Program-made: the position numbers and the translations under genes | The notes under the pieces: model-generated | The model's input: only the letters and a program-made list of their open reading frames with translations | The model's database searches: none | Told to the model about the DNA's origin: nothing | DNA from: Pseudoxanthomonas koreensis | GTDB lineage: Bacteria; Pseudomonadota; Gammaproteobacteria; Xanthomonadales; Xanthomonadaceae | Reading direction: 5' to 3' | DNA length: 64,000 nucleotides | Assembly: GCF_010093225.1 (NCBI RefSeq) | Contig: NZ_PDWM01000005.1 | Span: 1-64,000, forward strand | Shown: in pieces, positions 1-10,118 of the stretch | Position numbering within the stretch: position 1 is the stretch's first letter | How the letters are laid out: each line of letters begins with the position of its first letter

Positions 1-147
1 GGGTGGGAGCATCGTGCTTCGGGCGCGCAACCCGCGACGGCCCGTTTGTGGCCGGGAGGGGGGGCGCAGGCAAAACATTCGCGCTTTGGGGGGCGCAACT
101 CGCGACGGCTCGTTCTTCGTGGCCGCGGCTGCCGGGCATTCCCGGCG
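1..147. other. Non-coding stretch downstream of tRNA-Leu with an imperfect tandem repeat
   Basis: I see no gene here. Two similar segments, about 22-56 and 91-128, share the core GCAAC(C/T)CGCGACGGC(C/T)CGTT followed by GTGGCCG, roughly 70 bases apart. It lies 3' of the minus-strand tRNA cluster, so it may be trailer sequence or a decayed repeat. The window edge prevents seeing what lies further on. Confidence 0.35.
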
Positions 148-233
148 TGGTGCGAAAGGAGGGACTCGAACCCTCACGGGGGTTACCCGCTGGAACCTAA
201 ATCCAGTGCGTCTACCAGTTCCGCCACTTTCGC
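148..233 (-). tRNA. tRNA-Leu (anticodon TAG)
   Basis: An 86-nt class II tRNA read on the minus strand. The acceptor stem GCGAAAG pairs with CTTTCGC, the discriminator is A and CCA is encoded. The anticodon loop holds TAG, reading CUA and other CUN codons by wobble, and there is a variable arm as in leucine tRNAs. It is the last gene of the minus-strand cluster. A TACAAT box sits just upstream (complement of 244-249), so it may have its own promoter after the hairpin at 263-289. Confidence 0.97.
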
Positions 234-262
234 GATGCGGCGCATTGTAGCGGTGGAAAACG

Positions 263-289
263 AAAAAGCCCGGCCAGGCCGGGCTTTTT
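263..289 (-). terminator. Intrinsic terminator between tRNA-Lys and tRNA-Leu
   Basis: GC-rich stem AGCCCGGCC/GGCCGGGCT flanked by A5 on one side and T5 on the other, so it could act on either strand. On the minus strand it follows tRNA-Lys and precedes tRNA-Leu, which would split the cluster into two transcripts. Confidence 0.7.
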
Positions 290-297
290 CTTCGGGA

Positions 298-373
298 TGG
301 TGGGCCGTCAAGGATTCGAACCTTGGACCTACTGATTAAGAGTCAGCTGCTCTACCAACTGAGCTAACGGCCC
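298..373 (-). tRNA. tRNA-Lys (anticodon CTT)
   Basis: A 76-nt tRNA on the minus strand. The acceptor stem GGGCCGT pairs with ACGGCCC, the discriminator is A and CCA is encoded. The anticodon loop CTCTTAA gives CTT, reading AAG. It has its own promoter-like sequence upstream (391-418). Confidence 0.97.
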
Positions 374-390
374 CGAAAACTGAGTTGCGC

Positions 391-418
391 ATTCTAGCGG
401 AATCCGCCGTCCTGGCAA
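391..418 (-). promoter_or_regulatory. Promoter of tRNA-Lys
   Basis: On the minus strand, TTGCCA (complement of 413-418), a 16-base spacer, then TAGAAT (complement of 391-396), about 18 bases before the tRNA 5' end. It is a good sigma-70 match, and the same TAGAAT -10 recurs before tRNA-Ser(GGA) and the 4.5S RNA gene in this window. Confidence 0.55.
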
Positions 419-448
419 CTCCCGCGGCTTGCGCCGCGCTGGAACAGG

Positions 449-525
449 TGGGGTGGCTGAGGGGATTCGAACCCCCGACCACTGGAATCACAATCCAGTA
501 CTCTAACCAACTGAGCTACAGCCAC
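449..525 (-). tRNA. tRNA-His (anticodon GTG)
   Basis: Minus-strand tRNA with anticodon GTG. The discriminator is C, the histidine hallmark. The base before the acceptor stem (complement of 526) is G, so the extra G-1 needed by histidyl-tRNA synthetase is encoded. CCA is encoded. It sits between tRNA-Arg and tRNA-Lys. Confidence 0.97.
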
Positions 526-558
526 CACATGAAAAACCCATCCGCCGGCCGCCCTGGA

Positions 559-635
559 TGGCGCGCCCGGCAGGACTCGAACCTGCAACCGCCGGCTTAG
601 AAGGCCGGTGCTCTATCCGGTTGAGCTACGGGCGC
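559..635 (-). tRNA. tRNA-Arg (anticodon TCT)
   Basis: A 77-nt minus-strand tRNA. The acceptor stem GCGCCCG pairs with CGGGCGC, the discriminator is G and CCA is encoded. Anticodon TCT reads the rare AGA/AGG arginine codons, which are scarce in this GC-rich genome. Confidence 0.97.
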
Positions 636-672
636 ACAACTCGGTGTCGCTACGGCCGTCCCGGCGTCGGGA

Positions 673-749
673 TGGTCGGGGTAGAGGGATTCGAACCCCC
701 GACATCCTGCTCCCAAAGCAGGCGCGCTACCAGACTGCGCTATACCCCG
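673..749 (-). tRNA. tRNA-Pro (anticodon TGG)
   Basis: A 77-nt minus-strand tRNA with anticodon TGG. The acceptor stem CGGGGTA pairs with TACCCCG, the discriminator is A and CCA is encoded. It is the promoter-proximal gene of the five-tRNA minus-strand cluster. Confidence 0.97.
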
Positions 750-836
750 GTGTGCTGGGTCGGTCCGGCTTCGCCACTGCCTCGAGGCTCGCCGAGCCCG
801 GCTTCCCGATGCCCGAAGGCCTCCGGAAGGCCGGCC

Positions 837-866
837 ATTGTCCGGAACCCGCGCCATGGCTGTCAA
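837..866 (-). promoter_or_regulatory. Promoter of the tRNA-Pro-Arg-His cluster
   Basis: On the minus strand, a perfect TTGACA -35 (complement of 861-866), an 18-base spacer, and GACAAT as -10 (complement of 837-842). The bases after the -10 are GGCCGGCC-like. Such a GC-rich discriminator is typical of stable-RNA promoters under stringent control (inference). The predicted start lies about 80 bases before tRNA-Pro, and tig reads the other way from the same intergenic region. Confidence 0.65.
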
Positions 867-1014
867 TGCCGCACCTGTTCCGGGCTGGCGCAGGCACCGC
901 GGATGGGGGAAACTAGCGCGTTCCGTCGGGCCGGGAGGGCCGCCGGTGCCGGAACCCCACCAGACCATCGATTTTCCGCCGTGGCAGGAGCTGCGGCCGC
1001 AGGAGCCAGAACAC

Positions 1015-2310
1015 ATGCAAGTTTCCGTCGAATCCACCGGCAACCTCGAACGCCGCATGAACTTCAGCCTGCCGGCGGAGCAGCTGGAGTCCGGCGTCAG
1101 CGGGCGCCTGCGCGAGATCGCGCGCACCGCGAAGATGAAGGGTTTCCGTCCCGGCAAGATCCCGGCCAAGGTGATCGAGCAGCGCTTCGGCGACCAGGTC
1201 AAGGCCGAAGTGCTCGGCGGCCTGGTCCGCCAGACCTTCGATTCGGCCGTGCGCGAGCATGACCTGCGCCTGGCCGGCAACCCGCGCATCGACCGCGCCG
1301 GCGAGGGCGAGCTGGACTTCGTCGCCACCTTCGAGGTGGTGCCGGACTTCGGCGACGTCGATGTCGCCAAGCTCACCGTCGTGCGCCACACCGCCGAAGT
1401 GACCGACGCCGACATCGACCAGATGATCGAGAACCTGCGCCTGCAGCGCCGCACCTGGAACAAGGTCGAGCGCGCGGCGAAGCAGGGCGACCTGGTCGCG
1501 GGCGCGCTGTGGACGCAGGCCGGCGACTTCCGCCAGCCGGCCGAGGGTGCCGAGCAGTTCAACACCGTGATCGGCTCCGGCCAGCTGCTGCCGGCGCTGG
1601 AGAACGCGCTGGCCGGCCTCGAGGCGGGCGTGGAGACGGTGCTCGACGTGGCCTTCCCGGAGGGCTGGCGCCAGCCGCAGCTGGCCGGCAAAACCGCGCA
1701 GGTGCACGTGACCCTGGCCCAGGTTTCCGAGCCGGTGCTGCCGGAGGTCGACGCTGGCTTCATCCGCAGCTTCGGTGTCAAGAGCGGCGACATGGACAAG
1801 TTCCGCGAGGACATCCGCAGCAACCTGGCGCGCGAGCTCAAGGGCGCACTGATGAACCGCCTGCGCCGCGAAGTGGGCGAGCAGCTGACCGCCACCTGGG
1901 CCCATGTCGAGCTGCCGCCGCGCCTGGTCGAGAACGAGGCCCGCGGCATGCTTGCCCAGCAGGTCGAGCAGGTCCGCCGCAGCGGCCGCGACCCGGGCCA
2001 GCCCCCGGCCGACGCCCACCAGGCGTTCATGGAGCCGGCGCGCAAGCGCGTGCTGGCCGGCCTGCTGGTCGGCGAGGTGGCCCGCCGCCACGACCTGCGC
2101 CTGGATCCCAAGCGCGTGAACGAGACCCTGCGCCTGATCGCCTCGACCTACGAGCAGCCCGAGCAGGTCATTGAGATGTACCGCAACGACCCCCAGATGA
2201 TGCAGGGACTGCAGAACCGGGTGATGGAAGAGCAGGTGATCGACTGGATCGCCGAGCGCGCCCAGCACACCGAGACGCCGCTGTCGTTCCAGGACGCGAT
2301 CCGGGGATGA
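1015..2310 (+). CDS. tig: Trigger factor, ribosome-bound chaperone and prolyl isomerase
   Basis: 431 residues, matching the usual ~430. It binds at the ribosome exit tunnel and shields nascent chains. The ribosome-docking signature GFRPGKIP is at residues 43-50. The FKBP-type isomerase domain is roughly 150-240, and the helical C-terminal chaperone arms follow. I chose ATG 1015 because an AGGAG box (1001-1005) precedes it and the protein then starts MQVSVEST as in the family; the open frame extends upstream without support. The order tig-clpP-clpX-lon is the classic proteostasis cluster. A TATGCT box near 2347 suggests clpP also has its own promoter. Confidence 0.97.
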   Translation: MQVSVESTGNLERRMNFSLPAEQLESGVSGRLREIARTAKMKGFRPGKIPAKVIEQRFGDQVKAEVLGGLVRQTFDSAVREHDLRLAGNPRIDRAGEGELDFVATFEVVPDFGDVDVAKLTVVRHTAEVTDADIDQMIENLRLQRRTWNKVERAAKQGDLVAGALWTQAGDFRQPAEGAEQFNTVIGSGQLLPALENALAGLEAGVETVLDVAFPEGWRQPQLAGKTAQVHVTLAQVSEPVLPEVDAGFIRSFGVKSGDMDKFREDIRSNLARELKGALMNRLRREVGEQLTATWAHVELPPRLVENEARGMLAQQVEQVRRSGRDPGQPPADAHQAFMEPARKRVLAGLLVGEVARRHDLRLDPKRVNETLRLIASTYEQPEQVIEMYRNDPQMMQGLQNRVMEEQVIDWIAERAQHTETPLSFQDAIRG

Positions 2311-2421
2311 TGCCGGCGGCGGGTGCGGCACGGTCGCCGCGCCCGCTATGCTGACCAAGGGCGCCCGGACTGCCGGGTGCCCGACCCCGAACGCAGGCAC
2401 GCACCAGGAGCGCACGCAACG

Positions 2422-3051
2422 ATGAGCATGATCCCGACCAAAGCCCTGAACCTGGTCCCGATGGTGGTCGAGCAGACCAGCCGCGGCGAGCGCGCGTACG
2501 ACATCTATTCGCGCCTGCTCAAGGAGCGGGTGATCTTCCTGGTCGGCCCGGTCGAGGACCACGTCGCCAACGTGATCATCGCGCAGATGCTGTTCCTCGA
2601 GGCCGAGAACCCCGAGAAGGACATCAGTCTCTATATCAATTCGCCTGGTGGCCTGGTCACGGCCGGCATGGCGATCTACGACACCATGCAGTACATCAAG
2701 CCGGACGTGAGCACGATCTGCGTCGGCCAGGCCGCCTCGATGGGCGCGGTGCTGCTGGCCGCCGGCGCCGCCGGCAAGCGTTACGCGCTGCCGAATTCGC
2801 GGGTGATGATCCACCAGCCGCTGGGCGGCTTCCAGGGCCAGGCCACCGACATCGACATCCACGCCCGCGAGATCCTCAGCATGCGCGCGCGCCTGAACGA
2901 GATCCTGGCCCAGCACACCGGCCAGTCGATCGAGACCATCGGCCGCGACACCGAGCGCGACAACTTCAAGAGCGCGGCCGAGGCCAAGGCCTACGGCCTG
3001 GTCGACCAGGTCCTGGAGCGCCGTCCGGACGACTCGATCCAGGCCGGCTGA
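2422..3051 (+). CDS. clpP: ATP-dependent Clp protease proteolytic subunit
   Basis: 209 residues. This is the serine peptidase whose two heptameric rings form the chamber of ClpXP/ClpAP. The catalytic triad is visible: Ser106 in GQAASMGA, His131 in MIHQPLGG, and Asp180 in TERDNF, with the same spacing as E. coli Ser111/His136/Asp185. The start ATG 2422 has AGGAG upstream and gives a short N-terminal propeptide, as in the family. It lies between tig and clpX in the conserved order. A 163-bp gap before clpX leaves room for a separate clpX promoter. Confidence 0.98.
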   Translation: MSMIPTKALNLVPMVVEQTSRGERAYDIYSRLLKERVIFLVGPVEDHVANVIIAQMLFLEAENPEKDISLYINSPGGLVTAGMAIYDTMQYIKPDVSTICVGQAASMGAVLLAAGAAGKRYALPNSRVMIHQPLGGFQGQATDIDIHAREILSMRARLNEILAQHTGQSIETIGRDTERDNFKSAAEAKAYGLVDQVLERRPDDSIQAG

Positions 3052-3214
3052 CCCCTGCCCGCGAACGCCCCGCGCCGCCCGCGAAAGCAGGCCGGCCCGG
3101 GGCCTGCAAGCCCCCGAAAGCCCGGCCCGGCGCGCCTCTGGCGCGGTTCCGGCCCTGTGCTATTCTCGCCCCAAACCCCGCCGCGGCGGGCTGGAACACT
3201 GGAAAAAGCAAAGC

Positions 3215-4501
3215 ATGAGCGAAGACCGGCAAGGCCGTTCCGGCGACAGCAACAAGATCCTGTACTGCTCGTTCTGCGGCAAGAGCCAGCACGAGGTGCG
3301 CAAGCTGATCGCCGGCCCGAGCGTGTTCATCTGCGATGAATGCGTGGAGCTCTGCAACGACATCATCCGCGAGGAACTGGAGGAGAAGGCCCAGTCCGCG
3401 CGCAGCTCGCTGCCCAAGCCGCGCGAGATCCTCGAGGTCCTGGACCAGTACGTGATCGGCCAGCAGCGGGCGAAGAAGACCCTCGCCGTGGCCGTGTACA
3501 ACCACTACAAGCGGATCGAGAGCCGCCAGCGCAACGAGGACGTGGAGCTGGCCAAGTCCAACATCCTGCTGGTCGGCCCGACCGGTTCGGGCAAGACCCT
3601 GCTGGCCGAGACCCTGGCGCGCCTGCTCAACGTCCCGTTCACCATTGCCGATGCGACCACGCTGACCGAGGCCGGCTACGTCGGCGAGGACGTGGAGAAC
3701 ATCATCCAGAAGCTGCTGCAGAAGTGCGACTACGACGTCGACAAGGCGCAGCAGGGCATCGTCTACATCGACGAGATCGACAAGATCTCGCGCAAGAGCG
3801 AGAACCCGTCGATCACCCGCGACGTGTCCGGCGAGGGCGTGCAGCAGGCGCTGCTGAAGCTGATCGAAGGCACCGTGGCCAGCGTGCCGCCGCAGGGCGG
3901 GCGCAAGCATCCGCAGCAGGAATTCCTGCAGGTGGACACCAAGAACATCCTGTTCATCGTCGGCGGCGCGTTCGCCGGGCTGGACAAGATCATCCAGCAG
4001 CGCAGCACCGAGGCCGGCGGCATTGGTTTCGGCGCCAAGGTGAAGAGCAGTTCGCGCAAGGCCGACACCGGCAAGCTGCTGGCCGAGGTCGAGCCGGAGG
4101 ACCTGATCAAGTTCGGCCTGATCCCGGAGTTCGTCGGCCGCCTGCCGGTGGTGGCGACCCTGGAGGAGCTGGACGAGCCGGCCCTGGTCAAGATCCTGAC
4201 CGAACCGAAGAACGCCATCACCAAGCAGTTCAAGAAGCTGTTCGAGATGGAGGGCGTGGAGCTGGAGTTCCGCCCCGACGCGCTGGCGGCGATCGCGCGC
4301 AAGGCGCTCAAGCGCAAGACCGGCGCCCGCGGCCTGCGCACGATCGTCGAATCGGTGCTGCTGGACACCATGTACGACCTGCCGTCGGCCGAGAACGTCA
4401 GCAAGGTGGTGGTGGACGAGTCGGTGATCGACCACAGGACCGAGCCGTACCTGATCTACCAGACCCCGCCGGCGGCGCCGAAGGTGGCCTCCGCCGAGTG
4501 A
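3215..4501 (+). CDS. clpX: ATP-dependent Clp protease ATP-binding subunit, unfoldase
   Basis: 428 residues. AAA+ hexamer that unfolds tagged substrates and feeds them to ClpP. The N-terminal zinc-binding domain has Cys18/Cys21 and Cys40/Cys43. Walker A is GPTGSGKT (121-128), Walker B IVYIDE (182-187), and the pore loop GYVG is at 154-157. The second pore loop GGRKH and the ClpP-docking IGFGAK loop are both present, and the sensor II region carries GARGLR. The length is standard. A TATTCT box about 50 bases upstream could be its -10. An inverted repeat follows the stop codon. Confidence 0.98.
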   Translation: MSEDRQGRSGDSNKILYCSFCGKSQHEVRKLIAGPSVFICDECVELCNDIIREELEEKAQSARSSLPKPREILEVLDQYVIGQQRAKKTLAVAVYNHYKRIESRQRNEDVELAKSNILLVGPTGSGKTLLAETLARLLNVPFTIADATTLTEAGYVGEDVENIIQKLLQKCDYDVDKAQQGIVYIDEIDKISRKSENPSITRDVSGEGVQQALLKLIEGTVASVPPQGGRKHPQQEFLQVDTKNILFIVGGAFAGLDKIIQQRSTEAGGIGFGAKVKSSSRKADTGKLLAEVEPEDLIKFGLIPEFVGRLPVVATLEELDEPALVKILTEPKNAITKQFKKLFEMEGVELEFRPDALAAIARKALKRKTGARGLRTIVESVLLDTMYDLPSAENVSKVVVDESVIDHRTEPYLIYQTPPAAPKVASAE

Positions 4502-4528
4502 TCGCCGGGCGATCGTCCAGCGCGTCAA

Positions 4529-4556
4529 GGAAGCCCCGGCCGCGTCCGGGGCTTCC
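4529..4556 (+). terminator. Terminator hairpin after clpX
   Basis: The 11-bp stem GGAAGCCCCGG/CCGGGGCTTCC has a short loop and only a weak T-containing tail. It separates clpX from the lon promoter. Confidence 0.6.
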
Positions 4557-4593
4557 TGCATCTGCTTGACCGCAAAGGGGTTTTGCCAGGGTT

Positions 4594-4622
4594 CTTGCAA
4601 CACTGAGGGGCAGACCCCATAA
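4594..4622 (+). promoter_or_regulatory. Sigma-32 (heat shock) promoter of lon
   Basis: CTTGCAA at 4594-4600, a 14-base spacer, then CCCCATAA at 4615-4622. This is very close to the sigma-32 consensus (CTTGAAA, 13-15 bases, CCCCATnT). It lies about 50 bases before the lon start, as expected for a heat-shock protease. No comparable site is evident before clpP, clpX or tig. Confidence 0.8.
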
Positions 4623-4670
4623 CGGGGGCAGGACGGCACGAGCCGTCATCCCCGCATCCCCGGAGCCTGC

Positions 4671-7151
<2,481 letters not shown>

Positions 7152-7179
7152 CGCGGCTGCCGACGGGGCGGACAAGGCG

Positions 7180-7208
7180 ATGGCGCGGGTGGCAAACACC
7201 CGCGCCAT
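7180..7208 (+). terminator. Terminator hairpin after lon
   Basis: The 12-bp stem ATGGCGCGGGTG/CACCCGCGCCAT has loop GCAAA and is followed by a short T-rich stretch. It separates lon from the hupB promoter. Confidence 0.6.
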
Positions 7209-7223
7209 TGCTGCATTTCCGGG

Positions 7224-7253
7224 TTGCGGCAAGGGGGCGGCGCCCTGTATAAC
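7224..7253 (+). promoter_or_regulatory. Promoter of hupB
   Basis: TTGCGG at 7224-7229, an 18-base spacer, and TATAAC at 7248-7253. The predicted start leaves a leader of roughly 105 bases before the HU start codon. Confidence 0.5.
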
Positions 7254-7368
7254 GAGCGCACCCGCCGGCGGCCATGACCGCGTGGCGGAACCGGACCAGG
7301 GGACACGCCGGATCAGCGCGGATCCCCACCACTCATTCGCGGCGAGGCCGCACAGGGAGCAATCAAGC

Positions 7369-7641
7369 ATGAACAAAACCGATCTGATCGACGCCGTCGC
7401 CAACGAGGCCGAAGTCACCAAGGCCGAGGCCGCCCGCGCCGTCGATGCGGTGGTCAATTCCATCACCAGCGCGCTGAAGAAGGGCGACGCGGTGACCCTC
7501 GTGGGCTTCGGCACGTTCCAGGTGCGCAAGCGCGCCGCGCGCACCGGCCGCAACCCGAAGACCGGCGAAACCATCAAGATCAAGGCTTCGAAGAACCCGG
7601 CGTTCAAGGCTGGCAAGGCCCTGAAGGACGCTGTAAACTGA
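7369..7641 (+). CDS. hupB: DNA-binding protein HU (beta-type)
   Basis: 90 residues, exactly the HU length. Small histone-like dimer that bends DNA and compacts the nucleoid. The N-terminal helices [11 protein letters not shown] and the DNA-embracing arm with the conserved RNPKTGE segment are present. The position directly after lon is the classical place for hupB. The start ATG 7369 has GGGAG about ten bases upstream. Only 34 bases, including a 14-bp palindrome (7662-7675), separate it from tRNA-Val, so the tRNA may be cotranscribed and processed out. Confidence 0.97.
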   Translation: MNKTDLIDAVANEAEVTKAEAARAVDAVVNSITSALKKGDAVTLVGFGTFQVRKRAARTGRNPKTGETIKIKASKNPAFKAGKALKDAVN

Positions 7642-7675
7642 TCGACCCCGCTGCCAGGGCAGGGTGCATGCACCC

Positions 7676-7750
7676 GGGTGCTTAGCTCAGCGGTAGAGCG
7701 TCGCCCTTACAAGGCGAGGGTCGGGGGTTCGAAACCCTCAGCACCCACCA
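7676..7750 (+). tRNA. tRNA-Val (anticodon TAC)
   Basis: A 75-nt tRNA. The acceptor stem GGGTGCT pairs with AGCACCC, the discriminator is A and CCA is encoded. The anticodon loop CTTACAA gives TAC. It lies 34 bases after hupB with no obvious promoter of its own. A perfect palindrome abuts its 5' end. Confidence 0.97.
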
Positions 7751-7779
7751 GCCTGGGCGGCGCGGCAACACGAAACAGC

Positions 7780-7809
7780 TTGTAGGGCGGATGCGAATCG
7801 TCCTACAAT
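7780..7809 (+). promoter_or_regulatory. Promoter of tRNA-Asp
   Basis: TTGTAG at 7780-7785, an 18-base spacer, and TACAAT at 7804-7809, 14 bases before the tRNA. The two boxes are also the arms of an inverted repeat (TTGTAGG/CCTACAA), the same sequence as the tips of the 134-bp elements elsewhere in the window. Confidence 0.6.
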
Positions 7810-7823
7810 GTCCGTCTCGACGC

Positions 7824-7900
7824 GGAGTGGTAGTTCAGTCGGTTAGAATGCTGGCCTGTCACGCCGGAGGTCGCGGGTTCGAGTCCCGTCCACTCCGCCA
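7824..7900 (+). tRNA. tRNA-Asp (anticodon GTC)
   Basis: A 77-nt tRNA. The acceptor stem GGAGTGG pairs with CCACTCC, the discriminator is G and CCA is encoded. The loop CTGTCAC gives anticodon GTC. A strong terminator follows directly. Confidence 0.97.
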
Positions 7901-7908
7901 CTATCCGG

Positions 7909-7942
7909 AAAGGCCCCTGGGAAACCAGGGGCCTTTTCTTTT
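7909..7942 (+). terminator. Intrinsic terminator after tRNA-Asp
   Basis: The stem AAAGGCCCCTGG/CCAGGGGCCTTT has loop GAAA and is followed by TTCTTTT. It is a canonical rho-independent terminator closing the tRNA-Val/tRNA-Asp unit. Confidence 0.9.
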
Positions 7943-8055
7943 CCGGCCTTTGCCCGGCTTCCGCCCGCTGCGCCGTCGCCCGTGCCGCCCCGGGCGCCCG
8001 CGACAGGTTAAACTCGCGCGCTAACTTCCGCCGTCAATCGATTGGGCTGGCAACA

Positions 8056-10032
8056 ATGCTGCAGAAACTCCGCGACCGGTCGTCCGGCTGGGTGGCCACG
8101 GTCATCATCGGCCTGCTGATGATCCCGTTCCTGTTCGTCGTCGACCAGAGCTACCTCGGTGGCGTGGGCGCCAACAACGTCGCCCAGGTCAAGGCGCCGC
8201 CCACCTGGTGGCAGGGCGCGCCGAAATGGTGGCCGGCCTCGATGCTGTGGGAACACCGCGAAGTGGGCGTGGACGAATTCCGCCAGCGGTTCGAGCAGGA
8301 GCGCATGCGCCAGCGCGAAGAGCAGGGCGATGCGTTCGATCCGCGCGCCTTCGAGACCCTGGAGAACAAGCGCAAGGTGCTGGAAAGCCTGCTCGACGAG
8401 AAGGCGCTGCAGCTGGCCGCCGAGCGCTCCGGCGTGGTCGTCGGCGATGCCGCCGTGCGCGAGTACATCGCGACGATCCCGGCGTTCCAGGTCGACGGCC
8501 GTTTCGACGAGAACCGCTACCGGCTGGCGCTGGCGGCGCAGGTGCCGGCGCGCACGCCGGCGCAGTTCGAGGCGCTGGTGCGCGAGTCGCTGCAGCAGTC
8601 GCTGATCCCGCTGGCCGTGGGCACTTCCGCGTTCCTCACCGACGCCGAGCTGGACCGCATCCTGCGCCTGTCCGGCGAGACCCGCGACATCGAGATCGCG
8701 CTGCTGCCGCTGGCGGCCGAAGACACCGCGCCGGTCGGCGACGACGAGATCGAGGCCTGGTACAAGGCCAATCCGTCCGACTTCGTCCGCCCCGAGGCGG
8801 TGACCCTGGAATACATCGAAGTCCTCGGCGCGAACCTGCCGGCACCGGCTCCCGCCGACGAGGCCACGCTGCGCAAGCGCTTCGAGGAAGAGAAGGCGCG
8901 CTTCGTCGAACCGGAGCAGCGGCTGGCTTCGCACATCCTGGTCCGGGTCGACGCCGATGCCGACGAGGCCACGCGCAAGGCGGCGCAGGAGAAGGCGCAG
9001 CGCCTGGCCGACGAAGCGCGGGCGGCGGGCGCGGATTTCGCCGCGCTGGCGAAGGCCAACTCGGAAGACCCCGGCTCGCGCGACAGCGGCGGCGACCTGG
9101 GCTGGGTCGAGCGCGGGATGATGGTCGGTCCGTTCGACGACGCGTTGTTCACGATGCAGGCTGGCGAAGTGCGCGGGCCGGTACAGACCGACTTCGGCTA
9201 CCACGTGCTGCAGCTGCGCGAGCTCAAGCAGGGCGCGCAGGTCGAGTTCGAGCAGGTGCGCGAGGAACTGGCCCGCGAGCAGGCCCAGGCCGACCGCGAG
9301 CGCGGTTTCAGCGACCAGGTCGGGCAACTGACCGACCTGGTCTACCAGAACCCCTCGTCGCTGGCCCCGGCTGCCGAAAAGCTCGGCCTGCAGGTGCGCA
9401 CGCTGGGTCCGTTCACGCGCGAAGAGACGGTCGGCATTGGTGCGGCGCCGGAAGTGAAGAAGCTGGCCTTCTCCGAGGCGATGATCGAGGACGGCACTGC
9501 CAGCGATCCGATCCAGCTCGGGCCGGAGCACAGCGTGGTGATCCGTGTGGTGGAGCACGCGCCCGAACAGCCGCGGCCGCTGGCCGAGGTGCGCGAACAG
9601 GTGGTTGCCGCGGTCCGCGCCGATCGCCGCGAGAAGGCCGCGATCGCCGCCGCCGATGCGCTGGTCGAGCGCCTGCGCAAGGGCGAGGCGATCGCCGCGG
9701 TGGCCGCGGAGGCCGGTGCCGAGCTGGCGCCGCTCCCGGGCCTGCCGCGTGGCGTGCCGGCGCCTTCGCCGGAGGGCAACCGCGCCATCTTCGCCGTCGC
9801 CGCTCCCGCGGAGGGCAAGCCGGCCGCGGGTCGTTTCGAACTGCAGGGCGGTCGCCAGGCCGTGTTCGTGGTCAATGCGGTGCATCCGGGCAAGCCGGAG
9901 GAACTGCAGGCCGAGCAGCGCAAGTCGCTGCGCGCGCAGCTCGAGCAGATCGACGGCAGCATCGCCGCCGAGGCCTACGTGGCCGCGATCCGCAAGGGCT
10001 TCGACGTGGTGGTCGAGGAAAGCCAGCTGTAG
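8056..10032 (+). CDS. ppiD: Periplasmic peptidyl-prolyl isomerase / chaperone, SurA N-domain family
   Basis: 658 residues. One N-terminal membrane anchor (about residues 12-30, WVATVIIGLLMIPFLFVV) leaves the rest in the periplasm. A SurA-type chaperone domain follows. A parvulin domain lies near residues 290-400, with SHILVRV, GGDLGWV and GYHVLQL. E. coli PpiD is 623 residues and also follows hupB after lon, so both family and neighbourhood agree. Its likely role is assisting outer-membrane and secreted proteins as they leave the Sec translocon. Catalytic competence of the parvulin domain cannot be judged from sequence alone. Confidence 0.9.
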   Translation: MLQKLRDRSSGWVATVIIGLLMIPFLFVVDQSYLGGVGANNVAQVKAPPTWWQGAPKWWPASMLWEHREVGVDEFRQRFEQERMRQREEQGDAFDPRAFETLENKRKVLESLLDEKALQLAAERSGVVVGDAAVREYIATIPAFQVDGRFDENRYRLALAAQVPARTPAQFEALVRESLQQSLIPLAVGTSAFLTDAELDRILRLSGETRDIEIALLPLAAEDTAPVGDDEIEAWYKANPSDFVRPEAVTLEYIEVLGANLPAPAPADEATLRKRFEEEKARFVEPEQRLASHILVRVDADADEATRKAAQEKAQRLADEARAAGADFAALAKANSEDPGSRDSGGDLGWVERGMMVGPFDDALFTMQAGEVRGPVQTDFGYHVLQLRELKQGAQVEFEQVREELAREQAQADRERGFSDQVGQLTDLVYQNPSSLAPAAEKLGLQVRTLGPFTREETVGIGAAPEVKKLAFSEAMIEDGTASDPIQLGPEHSVVIRVVEHAPEQPRPLAEVREQVVAAVRADRREKAAIAAADALVERLRKGEAIAAVAAEAGAELAPLPGLPRGVPAPSPEGNRAIFAVAAPAEGKPAAGRFELQGGRQAVFVVNAVHPGKPEELQAEQRKSLRAQLEQIDGSIAAEAYVAAIRKGFDVVVEESQL

Positions 10033-10062
10033 CCACTGGACGGAATTGCCAGGCTCGTACGA

Positions 10063-10099
10063 AGGAAGGGCGCGGTGGACCACCGCGCCCTTCCTATTT
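10063..10099. terminator. Terminator between convergent ppiD and mltD
   Basis: The long GC stem AGGAAGGGCGCGG/CCGCGCCCTTCCT is followed by ATTT on the plus strand. It lies between the ppiD stop and the mltD stop and may serve both directions. Confidence 0.7.
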
Positions 10100-10118
10100 G
10101 CGGCACACCTGTTGCAAC

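Noticed and set aside
838-1014. Upstream extension of the trigger factor frame
   Set aside because: The extension overlaps the tRNA promoter region, has no ribosome site, and the family N-terminus starts at 1015.
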